Shown here piece by piece: positions 55,269 through 64,000 of a stretch of 64,000 nt of DNA; position 1 is the stretch's first letter; each line of letters starts with the position of its first letter. Location: assembly GCA_018499965.2 (NCBI GenBank), contig JAHBAS020000002.1:1-64000 (forward strand), given 5' to 3'. Position numbers and translations under genes: made by a program. Origin of the DNA: Candidatus Uhrbacteria bacterium. Lineage in GTDB: Bacteria > Patescibacteriota > Patescibacteriia > 2-12-FULL-60-25. A model generated the notes under the pieces. It did no database searches. It saw nothing but the letters and a program-made list of their open reading frames with translations, and was not told the DNA's origin.

Positions 55269-55310
55269 CCTATAGACACCACTTTTAACGCTTCCCGTCC
55301 AAAGACGGGA
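55243..55310 (+). promoter_or_regulatory. HU upstream region: TTTTAGCCAAAA promoter-like module and start-proximal hairpin
   Basis: TTGAGG-TTTTAGCCAAAA-AGAGGTAGCCT (55243-55271); TCCCGTC-CAAA-GACGGGA (55293-55310), ATG 55318. Confidence 0.5.
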
Positions 55311-55317
55311 TCCACCT

Positions 55318-55647
55318 ATGAATAAAGCAGAACTCATCACGCAGATCGCGGATAAGGTCGGCGTGACTAAGAAGCAGGCAGAGGATATGGTTGAATCCTT
55401 TGTCGTGATCGTCACCGACACTCTTCGCCAAGGCGGAGAGGTCAACATTGCTGGTTTCGGGGCTTTCATGTCAAAGCAGCGCAAGGGACGAACAGGGGTC
55501 AATCCACAAAACCCTACAGAAAAGATTCAGATCCCTTCGGTCGTTGTTCCGAAGTTCAAGGCAGGCAAGGGCCTTAAAGACGCCCTCAAAGGCCATCGCG
55601 CCCCAGCCGCTCCAGCCCCAGCTCCACAGGAACCGGCCGTGATGTAG
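55318..55647 (+). CDS. hup: HU-family DNA-binding protein
   Basis: 'MNKAELITQIADKVGVTKKQAEDMVESFVVIVTDTLRQGGEVNIAGFGAF', C-terminal Ala/Pro tail. Confidence 0.95.
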   Translation: MNKAELITQIADKVGVTKKQAEDMVESFVVIVTDTLRQGGEVNIAGFGAFMSKQRKGRTGVNPQNPTEKIQIPSVVVPKFKAGKGLKDALKGHRAPAAPAPAPQEPAVM

Positions 55648-55661
55648 ATTTAGCAAAATTT

Positions 55662-55690
55662 CAAAAAGCTCGCAGTACTGCGAGCTTTTT
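55662..55690 (+). terminator. Terminator after HU
   Basis: AAAAAGCTCGCAGTACTGCGAGCTTTTT. Confidence 0.85.
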
Positions 55691-55703
55691 GATTTATAGC
55701 TTA

Positions 55704-55770
55704 TTTTAGCCAAAAAGATCTATTTAATAAGATAAGTGTACTTGACAAAAAGGCATTTTTATGCTATAGT
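55704..55770 (+). promoter_or_regulatory. Strong sigma70-like promoter with upstream TTTTAGCCAAAA
   Basis: TTTTAGCCAAAA (55704-55715); TTGACA (55742-55747), 17 bp, TATAGT (55765-55770). Confidence 0.75.
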
Positions 55771-55827
55771 AGCCGTTATCTAGTGGAACGATTCCCTAGA
55801 AAACCTTCACAGCCCATAGGAGGCACC

Positions 55828-56142
55828 ATGAACTATTCTAGTTTCGTTATTTTTTCCGCCCTCACGTTCACCGCGCTCACGATCTATCTAACGGCATACC
55901 TACTATCTGCCGTAAAAGACATTCATACGAAACGGGACGCCTACGAATTCCGGATCACGAATGCGATCACCGTATTCACCTTCTGCGTAGTCGTAGACCA
56001 CATCACGAATCCAACCAGTAACTTCGTAACGAAAATTGCCACTGGCAGCATTACCTCGATTTTCGTGATTGCGAATCTACTCATTGGACGACGCCTCTCA
56101 AGGGCAATCGTGGAATGGCGGGCACTTCAAGCCTCTTCTTAG
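55828..56142 (+). CDS. Small multi-TM membrane protein
   Basis: ATAGGAGG upstream; MNYSSFVIFSALTFTALTIYLTAYLL..., ~3 hydrophobic segments. Confidence 0.65.
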   Translation: MNYSSFVIFSALTFTALTIYLTAYLLSAVKDIHTKRDAYEFRITNAITVFTFCVVVDHITNPTSNFVTKIATGSITSIFVIANLLIGRRLSRAIVEWRALQASS

Positions 56143-56244
56143 GACTTTACACGACCTACGTAGAAACCAGAGTTCGCACTCGCGTCTCTGGTTTTTGCAT
56201 ACCAAAAACCTCCCGACGGGAGGCTTTGGATTCATTCTTGAAAT

Positions 56245-57768
56245 CTACTTCGCGTACTCGACGACGCGCTTTTCGCGGATCAAGGTAATGCGGATTTCGC
56301 CAGGATACTTCAACTCCTGTTCAAGACGATTCGCGATATCACGTGCGAGTTTTTCGGCCGACAAGTCATCGATCGCTTCCGGATTCACGAACACGCGAAT
56401 TTCACGTCCAGCTTGGATGGCGTAGCTACGATCAATGCCAGGGAAGCTGTTTACGACCTTTTCAAGTTCTTCTAAGCGCTTGATGTACTGTTCATACGAA
56501 TCCTTGCGAGCGCCTGGACGTGCGCCACTAATGGCGTCTGCGGCTTTGACGATCACGGCTTCGATGGTTCGTGGCTTGTCCTCGTGGTGGCCGATGCTCT
56601 GGTAGCAGATCTCTTCTGGCAACCCGAACTTCTTCATGATCTGATAGCCGAGTTCCGGATGACCACCCTGCAAATCATGGTCAACGGCTTTGCCGATGTC
56701 ATGCAATAATCCGCCGATGCGGCACACACGCATGTCTGCACCAAGCTGTTCGCCGATGGCGATGGAAAGGTGCGCCACTTCCATGGAGTGCATGAGCGCA
56801 TTCTGCCCGTAACTCGTTCGATACTTCATGCGACCGAGAATCTGCACGAGCTTCGGATCGAGTTCCGCCGTGGAAATACCGAGTTCGTAGAGTGCATCTT
56901 CTCCGGCCTTCTTCATGTCGATCGCGAGTTCACGCTTGGCTTCACCGACCGCATCTTCAATGCGACCCGGATGGATACGTCCATCGGAAAGCAATTTTTC
57001 GAGCGCACGCTTGGCGACCTGTCGACGGATCGGGCTGAATCCGCTGATCGTGATCATGCCCGGGCTTTCATCCACGATCAATTCGCAACCCGTAAGTTGT
57101 TCGATCGCTTTGATGTTTCGGCCTTCTCGTCCGATCACGCGTCCCTTCATCTCGTCGCTTGGAAGTTCCACGTAAGACGTGGTCGTTTCCTGCACATGAC
57201 TGGCTGCCTGACGTTGAATCGCAACGGCGAGAATGTTATGTGCCTTGCGATCGATTTCATCCTGGGACTGTTCATCGAGCTTGCGAATGCGTGACACGAT
57301 CGTGTCATGGTTCTGCTGCTCAACCAATTGCATGATGCGGGAGCTTGCCTCCTCCTTGGTCAAGCCGCTCACCTCTTGGATTTTCGCCAATTCTTCATCA
57401 CGCAACTTTTCAATTTCCACCTTCACGGCTTCGGCGTTCGCGATCTCCGATTCGAGCTGCTTACGCTTATCATCCAACTCGATGAGCTTGGAAGCGAACT
57501 GGTTTTCACGGTTCGTCAATTCCGCGCGCTCGTTATTCAATTCATCGAGCATGCGCTTCTGGTCAAGACGCGCTTCTTCGAGGATCTTCACGGCCTTGTC
57601 CTTGGCTCGGATCAAGACGTCTTTCTCTTTATTCTCCGCTTCCTGAACGATACGTAAGGCCTTTGCCTCTGCGCTATTCGCGTCTGTTTTTCCTTTGGTA
57701 TCACGGATGTACCAGCCAATGCCGGCACCCGCAGCTGCACCAATCAATAGATAAATAAAAGTAGTCAT
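56245..57768 (-). CDS. rny: Ribonuclease Y
   Basis: N-terminal TM, coiled coil, KH 'MKGRVIGREGRNIKAIEQLTGCELIVDESPGMITISGFSPIRR', HD 'LLHDIGKAVDHD'. Confidence 0.96.
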   Translation of the reverse strand: MTTFIYLLIGAAAGAGIGWYIRDTKGKTDANSAEAKALRIVQEAENKEKDVLIRAKDKAVKILEEARLDQKRMLDELNNERAELTNRENQFASKLIELDDKRKQLESEIANAEAVKVEIEKLRDEELAKIQEVSGLTKEEASSRIMQLVEQQNHDTIVSRIRKLDEQSQDEIDRKAHNILAVAIQRQAASHVQETTTSYVELPSDEMKGRVIGREGRNIKAIEQLTGCELIVDESPGMITISGFSPIRRQVAKRALEKLLSDGRIHPGRIEDAVGEAKRELAIDMKKAGEDALYELGISTAELDPKLVQILGRMKYRTSYGQNALMHSMEVAHLSIAIGEQLGADMRVCRIGGLLHDIGKAVDHDLQGGHPELGYQIMKKFGLPEEICYQSIGHHEDKPRTIEAVIVKAADAISGARPGARKDSYEQYIKRLEELEKVVNSFPGIDRSYAIQAGREIRVFVNPEAIDDLSAEKLARDIANRLEQELKYPGEIRITLIREKRVVEYAK

Positions 57769-58122
57769 AACATACGCTGTTCTAGCTACGATAAGACTAA
57801 ACCGGTTGCGGTTTTTTCGGTCTTCTATTGTTTCGAGATGTGCCACCTACGGAACACGGGCCACGGCCCTTTGCCCCGACGACGTTCAAACTCAATAAGA
57901 TCAATGAAGGCCGACACCGGAAACAGAATCAATCTCATCAACCAAAACAGACAATCAATGGGTCGGTGATTCGAGGGTACCACGGACCAGCCTATTCGTA
58001 AATGGACCATGCGGTAAACAATCTTTACACGTCTTGACGCTTATACCTGACAAACGCTACGAGAGGCTTCCAAGCCGGAATCAGGAGACTTCATTATTTT
58101 CAGATAAAACGACATGAACAAA

Positions 58123-58149
58123 ACAAAATCCCCGTTTCCGGGGATTTTG
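58123..58149. terminator. Terminator-like hairpin
   Basis: AAAATCCCC-GTTTCC-GGGGATTTT. Confidence 0.75.
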
Positions 58150-58152
58150 TAG

Positions 58153-58229
58153 TGGTGCGTCGCCCCAGAATCGAACTGGGAACCTTGGGCTTAAGAGGCC
58201 CCTGCTCTAACCAATTGAGCTAGCGACGC
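58153..58229 (-). tRNA. tRNA-Lys (CTT), CCA encoded
   Basis: Reverse strand GCGTCGC...CTCTTAA...GCGACGCACCA; T-arm CCCAG-TTCGATT-CTGGG. Confidence 0.92.
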
Positions 58230-58335
58230 ATGATTTGTGGCCAAAATATACAGGTCGCCAGACAAGATGTCAATAAAACCCCATGATCCTTGCCCTAGAA
58301 CGAGCCTTCCAGTATGATCGGCAGACAATCAACCC

Positions 58336-58412
58336 GCACCCATAGCTCAGCTGGATAGAGCGCTTCCCTCCGAAGGAAGAGGTCAGACGTTCGAATCGTC
58401 TTGGGTGCACCA
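58336..58412 (+). tRNA. tRNA-Arg (CCG), CCA encoded
   Basis: GCACCCA...CTTCC-CTCCGAA-GGAAG...TGGGTGC-A-CCA. Confidence 0.94.
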
Positions 58413-58414
58413 TG

Positions 58415-58444
58415 AAAAAACCTCGCTATAGCGAGGTTTTTTTC
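58415..58444 (+). terminator. Terminator after tRNA-Arg
   Basis: AAAAAACCTCGCTATAGCGAGGTTTTTTT. Confidence 0.85.
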
Positions 58445-58550
58445 TATTTCGATGCTTGATTTACCGTCCTGAACGATAGGCTTGGATGCCGACTTTTTAA
58501 AATCAAAATCCCCCTGAGCTCATCAAGGGGATTTTTCTATTTCAACGAAA

Positions 58551-59012
58551 TTACTGCGTGACGCTGATCGAAGCGCTCAACTCTGCGCTAGGAGCGGCGA
58601 TCGTGATACGGCTTGAAGAAGCATTCATGACGATCGTGTAACCCGTATTGTAGTCCGCGCAGCTCGTGTAATGCGCCGCACCGCCGCTTGGATCGGATGG
58701 GAGGGCATTCGTGAGCGTTGGCACGAGACAACTACAAAGGTCGTATCCGCCGGTTGAGGCGATCAACGTGGCTGTTGACGTTGGGATCGCTCCTGCGGCA
58801 CAGGTAAACGTTCCGCGATTTTCAACGGTGTTCTGGCTGATAAGGCCGAGAATGGCGTTGGCATGGCTCCAGCGTTCGGAGTTACGAGCGAGAGCGAACT
58901 GACGGGCCGGGTTAAGGGCCACGATAACGGCACCTGCGAGCACGGCGATGAGGGCAATGACGATGAGGAGTTCAATGAGCGTGAAACCCTTCATCCGTTT
59001 TTGCAACTTCAT
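58551..59012 (-). CDS. Type IV pilin / major pseudopilin
   Basis: 'RMKGFTLIELLIVIALIAVLAGAVIVALNPARQF'. Confidence 0.88.
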   Translation of the reverse strand: MKLQKRMKGFTLIELLIVIALIAVLAGAVIVALNPARQFALARNSERWSHANAILGLISQNTVENRGTFTCAAGAIPTSTATLIASTGGYDLCSCLVPTLTNALPSDPSGGAAHYTSCADYNTGYTIVMNASSSRITIAAPSAELSASISVTQ

Positions 59013-59125
59013 AGTGAAGTAAAAATTGGATAAGTATAATCTTTGACCCTTCTAATAAGGTTGAACCTAGTATAGCACATTTTTACGTCTTGATAAAATT
59101 TTGCTTAACAAAAACCTCTTTTTGA

Positions 59126-59554
59126 TTAAAAACTTCCGACTTTTGACCAAGAAGTGATATCCACAGGGTTACGATTTACGAGCTGAATTTGATACCGAGC
59201 CACCCGACCATCCACCGTGGACTCCGTTTGGATGATCCAACCGCCCGAGGCTACGATCGGACGAATCGTGCAGGTAATTCCCCCGCCGATGTCCAAAGAC
59301 TCGTTTCCTGCATACGCACCATCTCGACCCAATCGATCAATCGCAATATCTCCACACGCATTCGCAGCCTGTTCGGCGACTTTCATACGATACTCTTCCA
59401 CAAACCCCTGACGTTCACGGATGACCGTCGCGATCCCGATGATGGCGAAGCTCAACATGATCGCCAAAAGAATGAGCAACGTGATGATCATGACGCCTCC
59501 GTGCGGACGGAAGATCTTCCGAAAAGGATTATTCGATGAGTATCGACGTTTCAT
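59126..59554 (-). CDS. PilX-like pilus-associated protein
   Basis: 'GGVMIITLLILLAIMLSFAIIGIATVIRERQ' N-terminal TM; within pilus cluster. Confidence 0.65.
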   Translation of the reverse strand: MKRRYSSNNPFRKIFRPHGGVMIITLLILLAIMLSFAIIGIATVIRERQGFVEEYRMKVAEQAANACGDIAIDRLGRDGAYAGNESLDIGGGITCTIRPIVASGGWIIQTESTVDGRVARYQIQLVNRNPVDITSWSKVGSF

Positions 59555-59560
59555 ATCTTA

Positions 59561-60157
59561 TTACTGTTCACGCCGTACGGATGCGCTCCCTGTGAGCGTG
59601 AATGGATATTCATACGCTCCGTTCGCATTACGCACGTCTCCACTCACCTGGATGCGGATGATCGGAGGATTCGTATTCGACCGGGTAAATGTCGCGGAAG
59701 AAATCAACATTTCATTGGATGTGAGCGGCAATTCTTGCGCACTCCCTTCTTTGAGGTACATCCGCCCTTGGGCGAGACGGAACGCATATGTATTCCCACT
59801 TACCGTAACCGAGAGCGACGAACTGGCCGAACCCGCAGATGGGAAGGTGACCGTTTCCGACTCGCGAACCGTTGCTGTCACACGATCCAGGATGAACCGC
59901 ACCTGTTCGTGCACGATCGCAGCCGTACGAACGCGAGCGCGGGCATCGTACATCGTCTTGGTCGTAAAGACGATCGCCGCCATCATCGAGGCCGTGATCG
60001 CGGTATAGATCATGAGTTCGATGAGCGTAAACGCCTGCGCACGTTCATGGATTTTTCGTGCGATCGCCCTGAACGCAAACGATCCCTTTCTTGATCGGGA
60101 TTCGCGCGCTGACTTCTTTGGGGATCGCCTAGTATGCGGTAATGATGCGGAGCGCAT
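59561..60157 (-). CDS. PilW/GspJ-like pseudopilin
   Basis: 'AQAFTLIELMIYTAITASMMAAIVFTTKTMYD'. Confidence 0.75.
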   Translation of the reverse strand: MRSASLPHTRRSPKKSARESRSRKGSFAFRAIARKIHERAQAFTLIELMIYTAITASMMAAIVFTTKTMYDARARVRTAAIVHEQVRFILDRVTATVRESETVTFPSAGSASSSLSVTVSGNTYAFRLAQGRMYLKEGSAQELPLTSNEMLISSATFTRSNTNPPIIRIQVSGDVRNANGAYEYPFTLTGSASVRREQ

Positions 60158-61583
60158 ACTGCTGGAAAACCGAGATGTAGAAGATATTGTTCTGGTAGTA
60201 CACGTCCGTCGGAACGTCGTCTACGCCAAAATCAATGCCCCCGTAATAGGTGAGCGCCGGAAGATGCGAAACGTCATAGGCCTTGAACTCCTCTTCACCC
60301 AACGCGAGCACGAACATGAGATTCCCTTCGGCGTATACGCTATCCACGCTCACGTCATAATCCAATGATCCAATGATCTGCGGATTCGCAGGGTTCGATA
60401 CGTCCACGACCACCACTTCCGGTTCACCCGGAGCGGTACTAAGCTGACGACCGACATACAAATACCCCGTGGCATGATCCACGTACAATCCTTCGGTATT
60501 GTTCCCGCCCGGAAGATCCAGGAGACTCACGACCGTTGCCGCGCTCGGATTCGAAACATCCACGATCGCAACTTCGCGATCATCCACGTCCGTGGCGAGA
60601 TAGGCGTAATTCCCAAAAACCATCACGTCGTTGATATCGTTTCCGATTTTCGCTGAACTCTTAACCTTCGGAGACGTCACGGTCGTTACATCGATCACGT
60701 AAAACTCCGCCGTAGCCGGACCTTCCGTACCGAGATAGACGAGATTACCAACCAAGTCGATACTACGACCTTTTTGCGTATTTCCGGAAATGCCGTAGGT
60801 CTTCGTCAAGCTCAACGCATTCGGATTCGCCACGTTAATCACCTGCAATTGGCCCGACGTATTCGCATTGGCCACGAAAGCGTACTTGCGAACAGGATCG
60901 ACCGCAACTTCATTGATACCGGATCCCGTATTGATCGATCCTCGCTTAAACGGATTGTTCGGATTCGAAACATCGACGGCCCAAAGTTCATACGCGGCCG
61001 TTACCGAACCGTGACCGGCGAGATAGAGCGTCGTCGATGCCACATCCACGGCAATGCCGCGGAAACCCATTCCGAAATCCAACATGTTCCCGGCGATCTC
61101 CGGATTATGCCAATCTCCTTCCAGCGTTCCACCGGCATCATCCGCTGGAAGATTGCGCCAATCTGCCAACATAGTTGAAAGCTCGTACAGGCGAGGCGTT
61201 CCCGCCTTTGTTGTCCAAGCCACGTCAACCGATACTTTTCGCTCCGTTGGACTAATATCCGTAATCGTCACGGTTCGCGACAATCCATCCTGCGTATCGG
61301 ATGCGCTCGACAAAGACCATCCGCTCGCCGTAAACGCCAGCCCATGCGTTCCAGGCGTCAACGCTGACCAATTCGTATCCCGGATGGATCGCACGGCTTC
61401 AAGCCCCTCTTCCGCAAGGGAGATCGCTCGCATTTCACTGTCCGACGATGCTACGTGCGTCAATTGTCCGGAAAGCGACAGGAGCACGGTTGAAAGCATC
61501 ACGCCGAGTAGCACGATGGAAAACAACACTTCAACGAGCGTGAATCCTCGAAAGCGTTTTGAACGAACGGAAATGCGTGGCAT
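60129..61583 (-). CDS. PilV/GspI-like pseudopilin fused to LVIVD-type beta-propeller repeats
   Basis: 'RGFTLVEVLFSIVLLGVMLSTVLLSLSGQ' then repeats such as 'LQVINVANPNALSLTKTYG', 'VAIVDVSNPSAATVVSLLD', 'VVVVDVSNPANPQIIGSLD'. Confidence 0.85.
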   Translation of the reverse strand: MPRISVRSKRFRGFTLVEVLFSIVLLGVMLSTVLLSLSGQLTHVASSDSEMRAISLAEEGLEAVRSIRDTNWSALTPGTHGLAFTASGWSLSSASDTQDGLSRTVTITDISPTERKVSVDVAWTTKAGTPRLYELSTMLADWRNLPADDAGGTLEGDWHNPEIAGNMLDFGMGFRGIAVDVASTTLYLAGHGSVTAAYELWAVDVSNPNNPFKRGSINTGSGINEVAVDPVRKYAFVANANTSGQLQVINVANPNALSLTKTYGISGNTQKGRSIDLVGNLVYLGTEGPATAEFYVIDVTTVTSPKVKSSAKIGNDINDVMVFGNYAYLATDVDDREVAIVDVSNPSAATVVSLLDLPGGNNTEGLYVDHATGYLYVGRQLSTAPGEPEVVVVDVSNPANPQIIGSLDYDVSVDSVYAEGNLMFVLALGEEEFKAYDVSHLPALTYYGGIDFGVDDVPTDVYYQNNIFYISVFQQYALRIITAY

Positions 61584-61589
61584 AGAAAA

Positions 61590-62024
61590 TTATTGCACCT
61601 CAATCATACCATACCTATTCACGGTAATGGATGCATCATGATCCGCTCCGACCGTAATGGAAATCGTTCCCGTTGCCGTAGCATTCCCAAATGGAGGAGA
61701 GAAAACAATTTCCGATGGACCGGTGATCGCGATACGAGGAGCGAATGGATGCAGGAGATCGTACGTGGTATCGCGTGAACCGTAGGTCGTTCCTTTGAAC
61801 AATACGGCGGTACTCGTGCCGAACGCCACGCCCCATGATGAACCGTCCCGCCCGCTTAACGTAGCATCTCTCGCAGACATGAGTTCGTTGCGTATGGTCT
61901 GAACCGTTCGATCAAGTTCCTGAACGTACAAGGATGAAATACCGAAAAGCGCCACCATTCCAAAAAGAATCAATGAAAACGTAATCACGATAAGAAGCTC
62001 GATGAGCGTAAACCCCCTCCGCAT
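61590..62024 (-). CDS. GspH/FimT-like pseudopilin
   Basis: 'MRRGFTLIELLIVITFSLILFGMVALFGIS'. Confidence 0.8.
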   Translation of the reverse strand: MRRGFTLIELLIVITFSLILFGMVALFGISSLYVQELDRTVQTIRNELMSARDATLSGRDGSSWGVAFGTSTAVLFKGTTYGSRDTTYDLLHPFAPRIAITGPSEIVFSPPFGNATATGTISITVGADHDASITVNRYGMIEVQ

Positions 62025-62087
62025 GTGCGCAGTATAGCAGAAAAACCGTATCCGTATCAGTTTTCTCTATCGTGCGAAGACGAAGGC

Positions 62088-63386
62088 TTATTTAATGCCC
62101 TGCGTGATCTGGTAAATCGGCGTAATGATGGAAAGCGCGATGAATCCGACAAGTCCTCCGACGAACAACAACGTCAATGGCTCGATGAGCGTGGAGAGAT
62201 TTCTCGTAAGATCATCAACTTCTTTTTCACTGAATTCCGCGGCAGTCATCAAGCTCTCGGCAAGGCGTCCGGTTCGATCGCCGACTTTGATCATGCCCAC
62301 CGTGATTTTCGGAAAGAGGTTCGGATAGCGCTCAAGTTCACTCGTAATCGCTTCGCCACGCTCCACGTTTTCCGCGACCGCCCGAAGCTGCTTGCGATAC
62401 ACGAGGTTGGACGCCGAGTCCGACGTCACGGCAATCGCCTGCACGATTTGCACGCCGCTCGTCAAAAGAATGCCCAAAATACGGGTAAAAAACGCGACCT
62501 GAATCGTTCGGAGCAGGTTTCCGAACACCGGAATATGAAGAATGAGCTTATGCACGGTAAATTTTACGGCTCGAACACGATAGAGAAAAAAGATGGAAAG
62601 CCCGAGCGCTACGACGATCGCAATCAAGAGCGGCCACTTATGCAAGACGAAATTACTAATCGCTAAAAGCGCGAGCGTCGTTCCCGGAAGTTTGACGTTC
62701 AAGGAATTGAACATCGGGATCATCTTTGGAAGGATGAAGAACGAGAGGTACGACGCAATACCGATCGCGCCGACGAAAATGATAATCGGATACAAGAGCG
62801 CGCTCTTCACCTTTCCTTCCAGCTCACGACTCTTTTCCAATTGAATCGCCTGGAACTTCAAGGCATTCGGAAGCGTACCGGACGATTCCCCGACGCGGAT
62901 GATGTTAATGCTGAACGGTTTAAAAACGCGCGGGAATTTTTCCAGCGTGGAACTCAACGTGAATCCATCCGAAAGATCCTTCATCATGAGATTCAACATG
63001 CGCTGCAATGGCTTGGAGCTTACCTGCCCGGCCATCACCTCAAGCGCTTCGCGAAGCGGGATACCGGAATCAAGCATCACGGAAAGATGCTTTGAGAACA
63101 TGATTTTTTCACGTGAACTGATATTGAGGTACTTGGAACCTCCGCCTTGCTTTTCAATGTTCACTCGATGATCGCGAGCATCCTGCGTCACGGTCTTCGC
63201 CGCTTTCGAAGAAGACGACTTTTCCTTTGGATCTTCTTTCGGCTTTTTTTCTTCCTTCTTCTCTTCCGAGACCGGAGTCACCGTATCCGAATCCTTCGAT
63301 GACGCGAATGGACGTCGTGGTTTTTTTGGCAGCTCTTTTACGACCGCTCCGGTGACGACATTTTCTGTTGGTTGTTCAGCTCCCAT
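62088..63386 (-). CDS. pilC: Type IV pilus inner-membrane platform protein PilC/GspF
   Basis: 'MFSKHLSVMLDSGIPLREALEVMAGQ', 'GESSGTLPNALKFQAIQLEKSRELEGKVKSALLYP'. Confidence 0.93.
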   Translation of the reverse strand: MGAEQPTENVVTGAVVKELPKKPRRPFASSKDSDTVTPVSEEKKEEKKPKEDPKEKSSSSKAAKTVTQDARDHRVNIEKQGGGSKYLNISSREKIMFSKHLSVMLDSGIPLREALEVMAGQVSSKPLQRMLNLMMKDLSDGFTLSSTLEKFPRVFKPFSINIIRVGESSGTLPNALKFQAIQLEKSRELEGKVKSALLYPIIIFVGAIGIASYLSFFILPKMIPMFNSLNVKLPGTTLALLAISNFVLHKWPLLIAIVVALGLSIFFLYRVRAVKFTVHKLILHIPVFGNLLRTIQVAFFTRILGILLTSGVQIVQAIAVTSDSASNLVYRKQLRAVAENVERGEAITSELERYPNLFPKITVGMIKVGDRTGRLAESLMTAAEFSEKEVDDLTRNLSTLIEPLTLLFVGGLVGFIALSIITPIYQITQGIK

Positions 63387-63391
63387 ATATC

Positions 63392-64000
63392 CTAATCATG
63401 AACGACGCGTAAGATCTCTTCAATGGATGTGATGCCGGTCGCGACTTTCGCGAATCCGTCTTCCAACATGGTGGTCATGCCTTGCTCGCGCGCTTTGGCG
63501 CGAATGTCATCGGAACTCGCGCGACGCTTGATGAGCTCGCGGACTTCTTCGGTGACTTCGAGCACTTCGTAAATTCCCTGACGTTTGACGTATCCCGTAT
63601 GATTACACTTCTCACATCCTTTTGCGCGGAACACGGTTCGATTCGCTTCGAGTAATTCTTTCGGCATCAATTCTGCGAGCGTTTCGATTTCTTCTTTAGA
63701 CATCGTGTACTGCTCCTTGCAATCCTGGCAGAGACGACGAACCAATCGCTGACCAATGGCTACATTGACCGTGGTCGCGATCAAAAACGGCTCGATCTTC
63801 ATATCCAACAAACGAGGCAACGTGGTTGCCGCATCGTTCGTATGAAGCGTTGAGAGGAGCAAGTGTCCGGTCATGGCCGCGTTCACGGCAATGCTCGCGG
63901 TTTCCGTATCGCGGATTTCTCCGACGAGAACGATATTCGGGTCTTGGCGAACAATGGCGCGCAAGCCCTGTGAGAACGTGAGGTTCGTCGTGGCATTGAC
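63392..64000 (-). CDS. pilB: PilB/GspE ATPase, C-terminal part (gene continues past the window)
   Basis: '[44 protein letters not shown]'; frame open to base 64000. Confidence 0.92.
   Translation of the reverse strand, partial: VNATTNLTFSQGLRAIVRQDPNIVLVGEIRDTETASIAVNAAMTGHLLLSTLHTNDAATTLPRLLDMKIEPFLIATTVNVAIGQRLVRRLCQDCKEQYTMSKEEIETLAELMPKELLEANRTVFRAKGCEKCNHTGYVKRQGIYEVLEVTEEVRELIKRRASSDDIRAKAREQGMTTMLEDGFAKVATGITSIEEILRVVHD

Overview
About 64 kb of bacterial chromosome, standard code (TGA is used as a stop). Gene content and style (type IV pilus genes, short proteins, many membrane/surface repeat proteins, RNase Y/YmdB, minimal translation set) suggest a Patescibacteria/CPR-like genome; that placement is inference. 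Recognisable genes: rpsA, ftsH, two pilB-type ATPases, pilT, pilC and a pseudopilin cluster, tsaE, tsaD, an arfB-like release factor, trmD, a KH protein, rpsP, a MarR/MFP/RND efflux operon, trxB, trxA, infB, truB, proS, an ECF sigma factor / alpha-2-macroglobulin / MEMO-like operon, ymdB, HU, rny, an sdpR-sdpI pair, GH3, S66 peptidase, an L,D-transpeptidase, a RAYT-type transposase, and tRNA-Glu, tRNA-Lys and tRNA-Arg. The most unusual object is a putative ~2.8 kb transcription unit at ~41634-44447. It has a sigma70-like promoter, five very small membrane/secreted ORFs, and about half its length in dense RNA structure. Two ~160-nt copies of a four-way-junction-like RNA (41795-41956 and 42312-42473) have conserved junction/loop sequences and compensatory stem changes. 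A second structured repeat follows each of the first two ORFs, and a ~90-nt hairpin plus T-tract ends the unit. I do not recognise this RNA as a known class. Other leads: a multi-helix leader before rpsA; a TTTTAGYYAAAA promoter-associated word; REP-like repeats with covarying arms; period-7/8 inverted intergenic repeats, one read in frame inside trmD; a palindrome inside the RAYT gene; and an ECF sigma gene next to a transmembrane A2M that lacks the thioester motif. All calls are by eye; no searches or folding programs were run.
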